Source of the DNA: Ignavibacteriota bacterium
Lineage (GTDB): Bacteria > Bacteroidota > Ignavibacteria > Kapaibacteriales > UBA2268
Assembly (NCBI GenBank): GCA_019637995.1
Contig: JAHBUQ010000001.1
Coordinates: 744,001 to 808,000, forward strand
Reading direction: 5' to 3'
DNA length: 64,000 nt
How positions within the stretch are numbered: the first letter of the stretch is position 1; every line of letters begins with the position of its first letter. A program made the position numbers and the translations under genes. The notes beneath the pieces were generated by a model that worked only from the letters and a program-made list of their open reading frames with translations, did no database searches and had not been told where the DNA came from. This document shows positions 52,848-60,894 of this stretch, piece by piece.

Positions 52848-55685
52848 TTATTTCAAAATTTGAATTTGTTTATGAATAATCGAATTATTAGATAGAATTT
52901 TAAGAATATAAATGCCTGAATTTATGTTGCTCAAGTCTAACCCAATACGTTCACCGGGAAAAAATTCTCTTATATTTTCAGGTAGAATTACTTGTCTGCC
53001 TAAGATATCGATCAATGAATATTCAACACTGTATAAATGTTCGCTTGTCTCAAAATAAAGAACTTCACGAGCCGGATTTGGAAAAATAATTACATCATTA
53101 GATTTTACGATCGAATTTTTATTAACAGATGTAACTCCTGTAAGGCACTTTTTAAGCTCACTGCTTAATTCATCTTCATTATCTCCTGCTCCGATGCAAA
53201 TTACACAATTCCGTGTTTCACCTGGCTCCCACGCCCCTGGAAATTTGATTCCTGTTAATCCACCCATATCAGAAACTATCTTAGATTGAATGCTTTTACC
53301 GCTGTTAAGAGCCTGATACCTCTGAGGTCTATCGAAACTACTTATCATCGAGTTATCGAGTCCGGCAGATTGGGCTTCAACATTCGGAAAGTCACTATAT
53401 GCAGCAGAACCAAAATAAGGGAAATTATCATCAACATAAACTGCCTGAGCTGCTACAGAATTAGCTGAAAATTCTTCAGGAATTGCATTTAATAGCAATT
53501 TAGTTCGATTATTTTCGGGATTACTACCAATATCCCAGTCTATATAAAGCCCGAAGGAGGCATCTTCAATGATATTGCCGGATTTATTCTTCAATGAAAA
53601 TTCCATACGAGCAGCTTTTGAATTACTGGTAAGAAATTCGATTTTATGATCCACTTCGACTCCTATTCTATTACTTCCGCCGTTAGCATCTTCATAAACA
53701 GCATTATATCTGTCTGGTGGAACAAACCCTTTAATCGCCGTAAAGTTGTAAATCTTGCCGATATTGGCATTATAGACGACCTTATTTGGAGAAGCTGAAA
53801 GCATCACCGATGAGTTACGATATATTTGGTTTCCTAGATTCCTGTAAGCAAATCCAATGCCTGATACAGTTGCAGTATTTGTACTATATCCAAATTCACC
53901 GATATCACTCATAGAAAATTTTATTTCATCGTTAGCAAATGTGCTGATATCTTTTGCCGGTACAAAGTTGAACTTGAAAAAGTCACTATAGCCGCTATTG
54001 CTTGTAATATTTACTCTTAATATTGTATAACCAGAATAATTCTGGGAGATTCGAAGTTTGAATTTATCTAATATTATATCCTGACCTGAAGATATAGCTT
54101 CAATATTCTGAACACTATCAATAATTACAATGCTTGATGCGGGGTCATAAGCGATTTGCAGAGTAAATCTCAAATTTGAGGTATTACCAAGGATATTTTT
54201 TGCATTAATAACTATACTTATATCATCACCTGCTTTAAATCTGTCAGTTTCTAAGCCTTCTGAATCAAAATAAGAAATTGCGTGGGGAAGTATTGCAGGT
54301 ATTGAGAATGGGTCATTGCTTACAGCTTTTTCGAGATTTAATCTGCCTGGAATAAGAAGTTTATCGTTATTACTAAAATTATCATGCTTGTCAACTGATT
54401 GGCGTACAAATTCCAAAGCTTGCAAAGCATTTAACTGTGGATATTTCGAGCGAGCCAAAGCTACTGCACCTGCTACTACAGGAGCAGCAAAAGATGTACC
54501 GCCATCACAAACTGAATATCCGAAATTAGTTGTTGTAAAATTACCATCTCCCGGTGCCAGGATTCTCGAACCTGCTGAAATTGAACTCGAGCCTACAAGT
54601 CTGTCATTTGAATTAACTTCGCCAACACCTAAAACGCCATAATAACCTGATGGGTAGAATAAATCATATTTGTTTGCTCTAGTTGATGTATTGCCAGCAG
54701 CGGCAACTATTGAGACATCACGGCTTACTGCAAAATCTATGATTGATTGATCTATATCTGAAAAAGGTTTGACAACACCCCAACTGCAATTTATCACCTT
54801 GAATCCTCGTACAGCTGCATAAATTATTGATTCGTAAGCATATTTTAAAGTATTCCCTTCAATTATTTTTAGTGGAAATATTCTTGAATTAAAAGCAATG
54901 CCTGCGATCCCGATTCCATTATCAGTTGTTGCCCCTGCTATACCTGCTACTTGCTGTCCATGCGTATCAGAATTGTTGAAAGTATCTCCCGGGTATGCTG
55001 AACCTGTAGTCTGCCATGCGAAATCATAGCCGGCATAATCATCAATATAACCATTGCCGTCATTATCTATGCCATCATCAGGAATTTCACTTTCGTTTAT
55101 ACCTATATTTCCTGATATATCTTCGTGATCTTGGTTTGTGCCACTGTCACTTATACCAATAATAATGTCAGGACTTCCTTTTTCAATTGCCCAAGCTTCG
55201 TATGCTTTAATCAGCCTGAGATTCGCATCCTGATTTGGTATATGTGTATCATCAGGTAAATAAGACAAAAATTCGGGTACGTAATATGGTTCTGCAATTT
55301 CAACTGCTGGATTTGATAACATCAATTGTTTGCAATAATCTTCTGGGTTGGTTTCACCGTCATAATAGACTATGAATGTTCTGAGAATTTTTTCTTCTGC
55401 TTTGTAAGCTTTTATTGTTTGCAAGTCTGGTGAAAGCTTTTCAAGCATTTTATTATTATAAGTTATACTTGATGAAGGGTGCAAAAGAAAATTTACTCTT
55501 TTAGTATTATTTTTTATCAGAATATCATCTTTTCTAAAAATATCATAACCTGCCTTGAGCCGCACCATTACTTTATTTGCAAATACTGATGATCTACGTC
55601 CTTTCTTAAGGTCTGGAGGAAGAACTTCATCTGCAAAAACATTTGCAAAAATTACAAAACTGAGTATTATAATTAAGTATTTCAT
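52848..55685 (-). CDS. S8 subtilisin-like protease with T9SS sorting domain
   Basis: About 945 residues. Signal peptide ending NVFAD, a propeptide-like region (25-145), then the subtilase domain with an intact triad numbered from this start: Asp180 (GISDSGTNQDHED), His242 (DTHGQQVAGIAG), Ser398 (GGTSFAAPVVAG), and the oxyanion Asn in AAAGNTS. An inserted DNDGNGYIDD loop looks calcium-binding. Beta-rich modules fill 470-860, and a type A sorting domain ends the chain (VIIFPNPAREVLYFETS to IHKQIQILK). The ATG at 55685 is preferred over a TTG at 55697. Secreted or surface-attached endopeptidase. Confidence 0.93.
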   Translation of the reverse strand: MKYLIIILSFVIFANVFADEVLPPDLKKGRRSSVFANKVMVRLKAGYDIFRKDDILIKNNTKRVNFLLHPSSSITYNNKMLEKLSPDLQTIKAYKAEEKILRTFIVYYDGETNPEDYCKQLMLSNPAVEIAEPYYVPEFLSYLPDDTHIPNQDANLRLIKAYEAWAIEKGSPDIIIGISDSGTNQDHEDISGNIGINESEIPDDGIDNDGNGYIDDYAGYDFAWQTTGSAYPGDTFNNSDTHGQQVAGIAGATTDNGIGIAGIAFNSRIFPLKIIEGNTLKYAYESIIYAAVRGFKVINCSWGVVKPFSDIDQSIIDFAVSRDVSIVAAAGNTSTRANKYDLFYPSGYYGVLGVGEVNSNDRLVGSSSISAGSRILAPGDGNFTTTNFGYSVCDGGTSFAAPVVAGAVALARSKYPQLNALQALEFVRQSVDKHDNFSNNDKLLIPGRLNLEKAVSNDPFSIPAILPHAISYFDSEGLETDRFKAGDDISIVINAKNILGNTSNLRFTLQIAYDPASSIVIIDSVQNIEAISSGQDIILDKFKLRISQNYSGYTILRVNITSNSGYSDFFKFNFVPAKDISTFANDEIKFSMSDIGEFGYSTNTATVSGIGFAYRNLGNQIYRNSSVMLSASPNKVVYNANIGKIYNFTAIKGFVPPDRYNAVYEDANGGSNRIGVEVDHKIEFLTSNSKAARMEFSLKNKSGNIIEDASFGLYIDWDIGSNPENNRTKLLLNAIPEEFSANSVAAQAVYVDDNFPYFGSAAYSDFPNVEAQSAGLDNSMISSFDRPQRYQALNSGKSIQSKIVSDMGGLTGIKFPGAWEPGETRNCVICIGAGDNEDELSSELKKCLTGVTSVNKNSIVKSNDVIIFPNPAREVLYFETSEHLYSVEYSLIDILGRQVILPENIREFFPGERIGLDLSNINSGIYILKILSNNSIIHKQIQILK

Positions 55686-55726
55686 AGAATTTCTCAAAAT
55701 TATTTTTTTATATAGACAAATTTAAT

Positions 55727-55734
55727 TAAATTTG
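55727..55734 (+). promoter_or_regulatory. Possible -7 element for the SRAP gene
   Basis: TAAATTTG matches TAnnTTTG and would give a leader of about 30 bases before ATG 55770. The -33 region is only a T-run (55702-55709), so support is partial. Confidence 0.35.
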
Positions 55735-55769
55735 GTTACAATTTCATAAATATTTTTCGATTTTAAATT

Positions 55770-56438
55770 ATGTGTGGAAGATTTGCTCTAAAAGCTACAA
55801 CCAAAGACATAGAGAAGCTAAAACCCGGAATTATTGTAAATTCTGATGTTTTAGCTTCGGATAATATTTCGCCTATGCAAAATATTTCTATCATCACTAA
55901 TGACAATAGCGATTTACTTCTTGAAAGTGCAAACTGGGGTTTTATTCCAAAATGGGCAAAAGACAAATCGATTGGAAGCAAAATGTTCAATGCAAGAGCT
56001 GAAACTATAGATGAAAAGCCATCATTCAGAAGTTCATTCCAAAATAGAAGATGCCTGATTCCGGCTTCTCACTTTTATGAATGGCAAAAAACAGACAGAA
56101 TTAAACAAAAAATTCCTTTTAAAATTGACGTTATAAATCAGAGCTTTTTTTTCTTTGCAGGAATTTGGGATGAATGGAAAGACGAAAATTCAAATATTAT
56201 AAAATCTGCAACTATAATCACTACTGAACCAAATTCATTAATGTCAACAATTCATCATAGAATGCCGGTTATTCTGAATATAAATCATGTAGATTTATGG
56301 TTGAATGTTACATCTAATAGCACAATATTAAAAAAATTTTTGGAGTCTTATTCGTCTGAAAGTATGAGCTTAACTGAATTACCACCAGATTATTTCAAAA
56401 ATAAATACAAAGCAAATGAATCTCAGGAGTTATTTTAA
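55770..56438 (+). CDS. SOS-response-associated peptidase family protein (YedK/HMCES-like)
   Basis: Forms a covalent link with abasic sites in single-stranded DNA to protect them. The start is fixed by the catalytic Cys2: MCGRFALKATT. Other active-site blocks are MFNARAETIDEKPSFRSSF, RRCLIPASHFYEWQK (Glu) and HHRMPVIL (His). 222 residues, the usual length. It is transcribed alone, divergently from the subtilase gene. Confidence 0.95.
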   Translation: MCGRFALKATTKDIEKLKPGIIVNSDVLASDNISPMQNISIITNDNSDLLLESANWGFIPKWAKDKSIGSKMFNARAETIDEKPSFRSSFQNRRCLIPASHFYEWQKTDRIKQKIPFKIDVINQSFFFFAGIWDEWKDENSNIIKSATIITTEPNSLMSTIHHRMPVILNINHVDLWLNVTSNSTILKKFLESYSSESMSLTELPPDYFKNKYKANESQELF

Positions 56439-56441
56439 AAA

Positions 56442-56468
56442 AACAGAGGAGTTTGTGGCTCCCCTGTT
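56442..56468 (-). terminator. Terminator hairpin for the DUF4397 gene
   Basis: AACAGAGGAG and CTCCCCTGTT form a 10-bp stem with one mismatch and a seven-base loop. Read on the minus strand it is followed by a run of seven T, so it fits an intrinsic terminator for the 56595-59702 gene, about 125 bases beyond its stop. Confidence 0.65.
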
Positions 56469-56473
56469 ATGCC

Positions 56474-56491
56474 GCGACTGTTCAAAGTCGC
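56474..56491. repeat. Small GC-rich hairpin
   Basis: GCGACT-GTTCAA-AGTCGC, a 6-bp stem and six-base loop with additional C/G flanks (CC before, CGG after). It lies just upstream (minus-strand sense) of the DUF4397 terminator and resembles the other GC-rich hairpins of the window. Confidence 0.5.
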
Positions 56492-56594
56492 CGGTGAATT
56501 GGAATGTTTAATAATTATTCCGGTATTTTTATTCAAACATATATTAATCTCAACCTAAAAGTAATACCGGAAGATTCATATTCTTAATATTCAA

Positions 56595-59500
56595 TTATTT
56601 AATTACGTTAACTTTTATATTTTCAAATGAATTACCAGCTTTTATTCTGAGCATATAGACACCGTTTGATAAATTACTCAGGTCAAGGGATATTACTTGC
56701 TCTCCGCTGTTTTTATAGCCTATATTGTTTGTTCTGATAGTCTTACCGAATACATCCACAATATCAACAACTACTTCAGCACTTACATTTAGACTGATAT
56801 TAATATTAGCTAAATCATTAGCAGGATTAGGGAATACTGACGCATTCGTAAATTTTGCTTCATTATTTACTGATGTTGGTATTGAAGGAAGCTCAATTAC
56901 AGTACCATCAGCAAGAGCTGCAAATAAACCAAAAGCAGGACCATCAGAGTTATTCGCAGGATTTAGAAATCCACTCGCAAATACTGTAATTGCAGCACCC
57001 TGAGCATTCAAAGTTTTGAGTGGGGCGGCATATGATGCAACAGTTACTTCGCCTGTCTCATCTCTGATTTCTAATACATAATCTGCATTTGGCAATTCTA
57101 AATAATCTGAGAATTCACCGTAAGAAAGGTCATTAATAATTGTACCCGCACCTACTAATGTTTCCACGACATCTACAGTCGGAGCGTCTGTTGACCCGTG
57201 GTAAACCAATACATCAATATTCAATGGGTCGGCTGCAACAATTCTTGAACCTGCAAAAACAGCTAAATTAAATGAAGGAGAAGGTTCGTAACCTTCGCCA
57301 CTTATAATACCTGTTGCAATGATTGTATAAATACCATCAGCTTCGAGATTATAAGTAAATTCAGCCAAAGGATTTTCTGCACTTGTACTGTTTGCAGGCT
57401 GAATAGCAACTGTAAAATCAACTCCGGCGACAAATGGTAAATATTCAGTTGCCTGGCGGAATTCAAAATCATCCAATGCAAGCTGACCATCAACATATAT
57501 ATCTACTTTTGCTGCTGCTGCATCCGCTACATTGTGAATAATTTGTACATAAGCAGTTGGTTCTTCGTTGGCTAGCGGTAATTCAATTACAGTACCATCA
57601 GCAAGAGCTGCAAATAAACCAAAAGCAGGACCATCAGAGTTATTCGCAGGATTTAGAAATCCACTCGCAAATACTGTAATTGCAGCACCCTGAGCATTCA
57701 AAGTTTTGAGTGGGGCGGCATAGGCTGCAACAGTTACTTCGCCTGTCTCATCTCTGATTTCTAATACATAATCTGCGTTTGGTAATTCTAAGTATTCTGA
57801 GAATTCACCGTAAGAAAGGTCATTAATTACTGTTCCTGCACCTACTAAAGTTTCAACAACATCTACAGTCGGAGCGTCTGTTGACCCGTGGTAAACCAAT
57901 ACATCAATATTCAATGGGTCGTCTGCAACAATTCTTGAGCCTGCAAAAACAGCTAAATTAAATGTGGGAGAAGGTTCGTAACCTTCGCCACTTACAATTC
58001 CTGTTGCAATGATTGTATAAATACCATCAGCTTCGAGATTATAAGTAAATTCAGCCAATGGGTTTTCAGCACTTGTACTGTTTGCCGGCTGAATAGCAAC
58101 TGTAAAATCAACACCTGCAACAAATGGTAAATATTCAGTTGCCTGGCGGAATTCAAAATCATCCAATGCAAGCTGACCATCAACATATATATCTACTTTT
58201 GCTGCTGCTGCATCCGCTACATTGTGAATAATTTGTACATAAGCAGTTGGTTCTTCGTTGGCTAGCGGTAATTCAATTACAGTACCATCAGCAAGAGCTG
58301 CAAATAAACCAAAAGCAGGACCATTAGAGTTATTCGCAGGATTTAAAAATCCACTTGCAAATACTGTCATAGCAGCGCCGTCTGCATTTAAAGTCTTAAG
58401 GGGAGCTGAATATGCTGCAACAGTTACTTCGCCTGTCTCATCTCTGACTTCTATTACATAATCTGCAGTGGGTAATTCTAAATAATCTGAGAATTCACCG
58501 TATGACAAATCATCTACGATTGTTCCTGCTCCGGCACCCACTTCTACTACATCTACAGTTGGTGCATCAGACGCTCCATGGAAAACGAGAACGTCAGTAT
58601 TATTTTCACTAATTGCAACATCGCGGCCCATTGAATATACATCTATATCAAACTCTTCTTGTGGGTTATATCCATCAGGGCTTACAATACCATTAAGAAC
58701 GATTACATAAGATTCACCATCTTCTAATAGAATTTCCTTCGACTTGATAGGGTTTTCAGGGCTTGTACTACCGGTAGGTTGTATAGCAATGGTAGCTAAA
58801 CCTGCAGTAACTTCAACAAATGGAATAGCCGTACGGAAAGCAAAGTCTTCTATCCTGATGTCTTCTATCCAAACATCAACTTTGGCAGCGGCGGCATCTG
58901 CGGAATTATGTATGATTTGTAATTTAGCAAATTCATTTTGCTGTGGAACCAATGGTAATTCTATAAGCTCACCGCCTGTTGGTAGGGCAACCCATAAACT
59001 AAGCTCTTCACCATTACTATTATTTTCAGGATTAAAAAATCCGGATGCGACGACTGTTATCGCATCTCCATTTAAACCCAAGGAAGACAAAGGAACTTCA
59101 TATGTTGCAAAAGTTCCGTTCACCGCTTCAAAAAGATTTAAACGGTATCTGTCTGAAGTAGGTAATTCAAAATAGCCTTCAAATTCTCCATAAGAAATGT
59201 TATCAATGATTCTACCATAACCAACACCAGCTTCAACTACTTGAATAGTTGGGGTATCAGTTGAACCATGGTGTACAAGTATATCTGTATTGCTTGAAGT
59301 ACTTGCTTCTTCTCTTCCCATATTGTAAACATAAATGTCAAAGGGTTTTGAAGGTTCGTAACCTGAAGCTCTTACAATACCATTAGCAACAAGAATATAT
59401 GTTTCTCCTTCAGCTAAGGTGTATTTCTCTGACCATATAGGGTTTTCAGGACTTGTACTGCCGGGTGCTTGTATGGAAACAGTAAATTCAACTCCAGCGG

Positions 59501-59702
59501 GTGCATCAATAAAAGGTGTAGCTGTCCTGAATGCAAAATTTTCTAATAGTTTGGTTTCATTTAACCAAACATCAACGTTAGCGGCTGCTGCATCAGCAAC
59601 ATTGTGTATAATTTGTACTCGTGCATTTTCTTGCGAAAAGCTTTTTGTGTTCAACATCGTTATTGCGAACATACCGAAAAATAGAAATTTAAATAAACTC
59701 AT
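56595..59702 (-). CDS. DUF4397 repeat protein with T9SS sorting domain
   Basis: A 1035-residue exported protein. Signal peptide to about 23, then four tandem units of about 230 residues. Each unit is built from two related halves opening VQIIHN-ADAAAAKVDV/I and VLVYHGSTDAPTVDVVE. Units three and four differ at only about six positions. A type A sorting domain follows (ASVFPNPANDLANINIS to NSFENIKVNVIK). DUF4397 modules are common in bacterial surface proteins and their function is unknown. AAGGTG precedes the ATG. The divergent neighbour is a B12-binding MerR regulator, and the shared upstream region is full of GTATAA motifs. Confidence 0.9.
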   Translation of the reverse strand: MSLFKFLFFGMFAITMLNTKSFSQENARVQIIHNVADAAAANVDVWLNETKLLENFAFRTATPFIDAPAGVEFTVSIQAPGSTSPENPIWSEKYTLAEGETYILVANGIVRASGYEPSKPFDIYVYNMGREEASTSSNTDILVHHGSTDTPTIQVVEAGVGYGRIIDNISYGEFEGYFELPTSDRYRLNLFEAVNGTFATYEVPLSSLGLNGDAITVVASGFFNPENNSNGEELSLWVALPTGGELIELPLVPQQNEFAKLQIIHNSADAAAAKVDVWIEDIRIEDFAFRTAIPFVEVTAGLATIAIQPTGSTSPENPIKSKEILLEDGESYVIVLNGIVSPDGYNPQEEFDIDVYSMGRDVAISENNTDVLVFHGASDAPTVDVVEVGAGAGTIVDDLSYGEFSDYLELPTADYVIEVRDETGEVTVAAYSAPLKTLNADGAAMTVFASGFLNPANNSNGPAFGLFAALADGTVIELPLANEEPTAYVQIIHNVADAAAAKVDIYVDGQLALDDFEFRQATEYLPFVAGVDFTVAIQPANSTSAENPLAEFTYNLEADGIYTIIATGIVSGEGYEPSPTFNLAVFAGSRIVADDPLNIDVLVYHGSTDAPTVDVVETLVGAGTVINDLSYGEFSEYLELPNADYVLEIRDETGEVTVAAYAAPLKTLNAQGAAITVFASGFLNPANNSDGPAFGLFAALADGTVIELPLANEEPTAYVQIIHNVADAAAAKVDIYVDGQLALDDFEFRQATEYLPFVAGVDFTVAIQPANSTSAENPLAEFTYNLEADGIYTIIATGIISGEGYEPSPSFNLAVFAGSRIVAADPLNIDVLVYHGSTDAPTVDVVETLVGAGTIINDLSYGEFSDYLELPNADYVLEIRDETGEVTVASYAAPLKTLNAQGAAITVFASGFLNPANNSDGPAFGLFAALADGTVIELPSIPTSVNNEAKFTNASVFPNPANDLANINISLNVSAEVVVDIVDVFGKTIRTNNIGYKNSGEQVISLDLSNLSNGVYMLRIKAGNSFENIKVNVIK
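56888..58267 (-). repeat. Two near-identical 690-bp tandem units
   Basis: The stretch 56888-57577 repeats at 57578-58267 with a period of exactly 690 bases (230 codons) and only scattered, mostly synonymous differences. A third, more diverged unit follows towards 58950. This points to a recent in-frame duplication. Confidence 0.9.
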
Positions 59703-59710
59703 AAATCACC

Positions 59711-59919
59711 TTGTATAATTAATTAAGTAAAATGTATAATATTCGTATAATATTTAAAATAGCAATTAATATTAATATTTTAATATTTTGCTTACTGTTA
59801 CAAAGTATAAAACAATTAAATTGAAATATTATTGTATAAATAATATAAATTTTATATAAAATTTTTATACAGTTAATTTTTTATGTTGAGATATTGTATA
59901 AAATTTGTATTTTTGTATT
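59711..59919. promoter_or_regulatory. GTATAA-motif cluster in a divergent promoter region
   Basis: The 217-bp intergenic region is almost entirely A/T and holds repeated (T)TGTATAA-like motifs: 59711-59718, 59733-59739, 59744-59750 (CGTATAA), 59804-59810 (AGTATAA), 59832-59840 and 59894-59902 on the plus strand. The reverse complement occurs at 59861-59871 (ATTTTTATACA), forming an inverted pair with 59832-59840. CarH/LitR regulators bind TGTATA/TGTACA-type repeats, so these are candidate sites. The AT background makes some chance matches likely. Confidence 0.5.
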
Positions 59920-60822
59920 ATGAAAGATAACATAAAATATAATATTGATATAGCTTCCAAAAAAACAGGCCTCACTAAGAATACAATCAGGGCTTGGGAG
60001 CAACGCTATAGTTTTTTGAATCCTGAAAGAACTGAAACAAAGCGTCGGCTTTATTCAGATGAAGAAATCGAAAAGCTATCGCTTCTTGCGATGGCTACTC
60101 AATCGGGATTTAAGATAGGTAACATATTCAGTTTATCTAAAGATGAACTGATGAAATTGCTTAACCAGTCAATTAATTCTTCTATTGGAGTCTCAAATAG
60201 TACGGGCTTTGATTTCTCAAAAGCAATGGAATGTATCAAAAATTTTGACCATTCAGGTTTCAGGGGTCTTCTTGATGATGCTATGATTGAGTTTAGCAAA
60301 CCTGCATTTCTTCAGAATATCTTAATACCACTTGTAGAACAAATAGGCATAAGATGGAAAGAAGGAAGTTTCAGAATATCTCAGGAGCATTTTGCATCAT
60401 CAATAATAACAGGTGTATTATCAAGGATGAGAGAGACAGAAGTTCCAAACGATAATTCACCCGCAATCATTGTTTGTACACCGGCAGGGCAGAGGCACGA
60501 AATAGGTGCTCTGATAGCTTCGGTGTTGATTGCATCTTCAGGTTGGAAAGTTGTATATCTTGGAATAGACCTTCCTGCAGAAGATATTGCATTTGCAGCG
60601 AAAAAAACTAACGCCAAAGCAATTGCAATGAGTATAGTATTTCCAGTGAATGATTCACAAATTAAGACCGAACTTTTAACTCTTAACGAGTATTTACCAA
60701 CTATAAAAATAATCATCGGTTCCAGATATGTTTCAAAAAGTCTTGTTGATTTCACGAACAATATTACAATTCTTGATGAATTCAGTTCAATATTTGAAAT
60801 TTTAGAAAAAATTAAAAATTAA
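59920..60822 (+). CDS. MerR-family regulator with B12-binding domain (CarH/LitR type)
   Basis: A 301-residue regulator. Residues 1-75 are a MerR winged helix (IASKKTGLTKNTIRAWEQRY). About 100-175 is the helical B12-cap domain, with the Wx9EH signature (W146, E156, H157 in RWKEGSFRISQEHFAS). About 182-300 is the cobalamin-binding Rossmann domain with QRHEIG, whose H193 would ligate cobalt; the usual Asp/Glu two residues before it is Gln. In CarH, as I recall, a His follows the Trp and ligates cobalt after light; here it is Lys. Start ATG 59920 is preferred over a TTG at 59905. Such regulators respond to adenosylcobalamin and light. Confidence 0.9.
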   Translation: MKDNIKYNIDIASKKTGLTKNTIRAWEQRYSFLNPERTETKRRLYSDEEIEKLSLLAMATQSGFKIGNIFSLSKDELMKLLNQSINSSIGVSNSTGFDFSKAMECIKNFDHSGFRGLLDDAMIEFSKPAFLQNILIPLVEQIGIRWKEGSFRISQEHFASSIITGVLSRMRETEVPNDNSPAIIVCTPAGQRHEIGALIASVLIASSGWKVVYLGIDLPAEDIAFAAKKTNAKAIAMSIVFPVNDSQIKTELLTLNEYLPTIKIIIGSRYVSKSLVDFTNNITILDEFSSIFEILEKIKN

Positions 60823-60831
60823 AATAATTCT

Positions 60832-60859
60832 TTTGTCATTCAAAAATTACTTAATTTTG
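60832..60859 (+). promoter_or_regulatory. Bacteroidota-type promoter for the HEFGH lipoprotein gene
   Basis: TTTG (60832-60835) and TAATTTTG (60852-60859) match the -33 and -7 elements with a 16-base spacer, slightly short. The start site would be near 60866, about 30 bases before ATG 60895. Confidence 0.45.
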
Positions 60860-60894
60860 TAGGTATTTTGTTTACAATTTTAGGAAAAAGAAAA

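Noticed and set aside
57302..58186. Two near-identical 64-codon frames (57302-57496 and 57992-58186) on the minus strand
   Set aside because: They are alternative-frame readings of the duplicated DUF4397 units; their similarity only reflects the 690-bp repeat.
56888..58267. Possible CRISPR or other non-coding repeat array
   Set aside because: The repeats are 690 bases long, contiguous and fully coding in frame, so this is protein-domain duplication.
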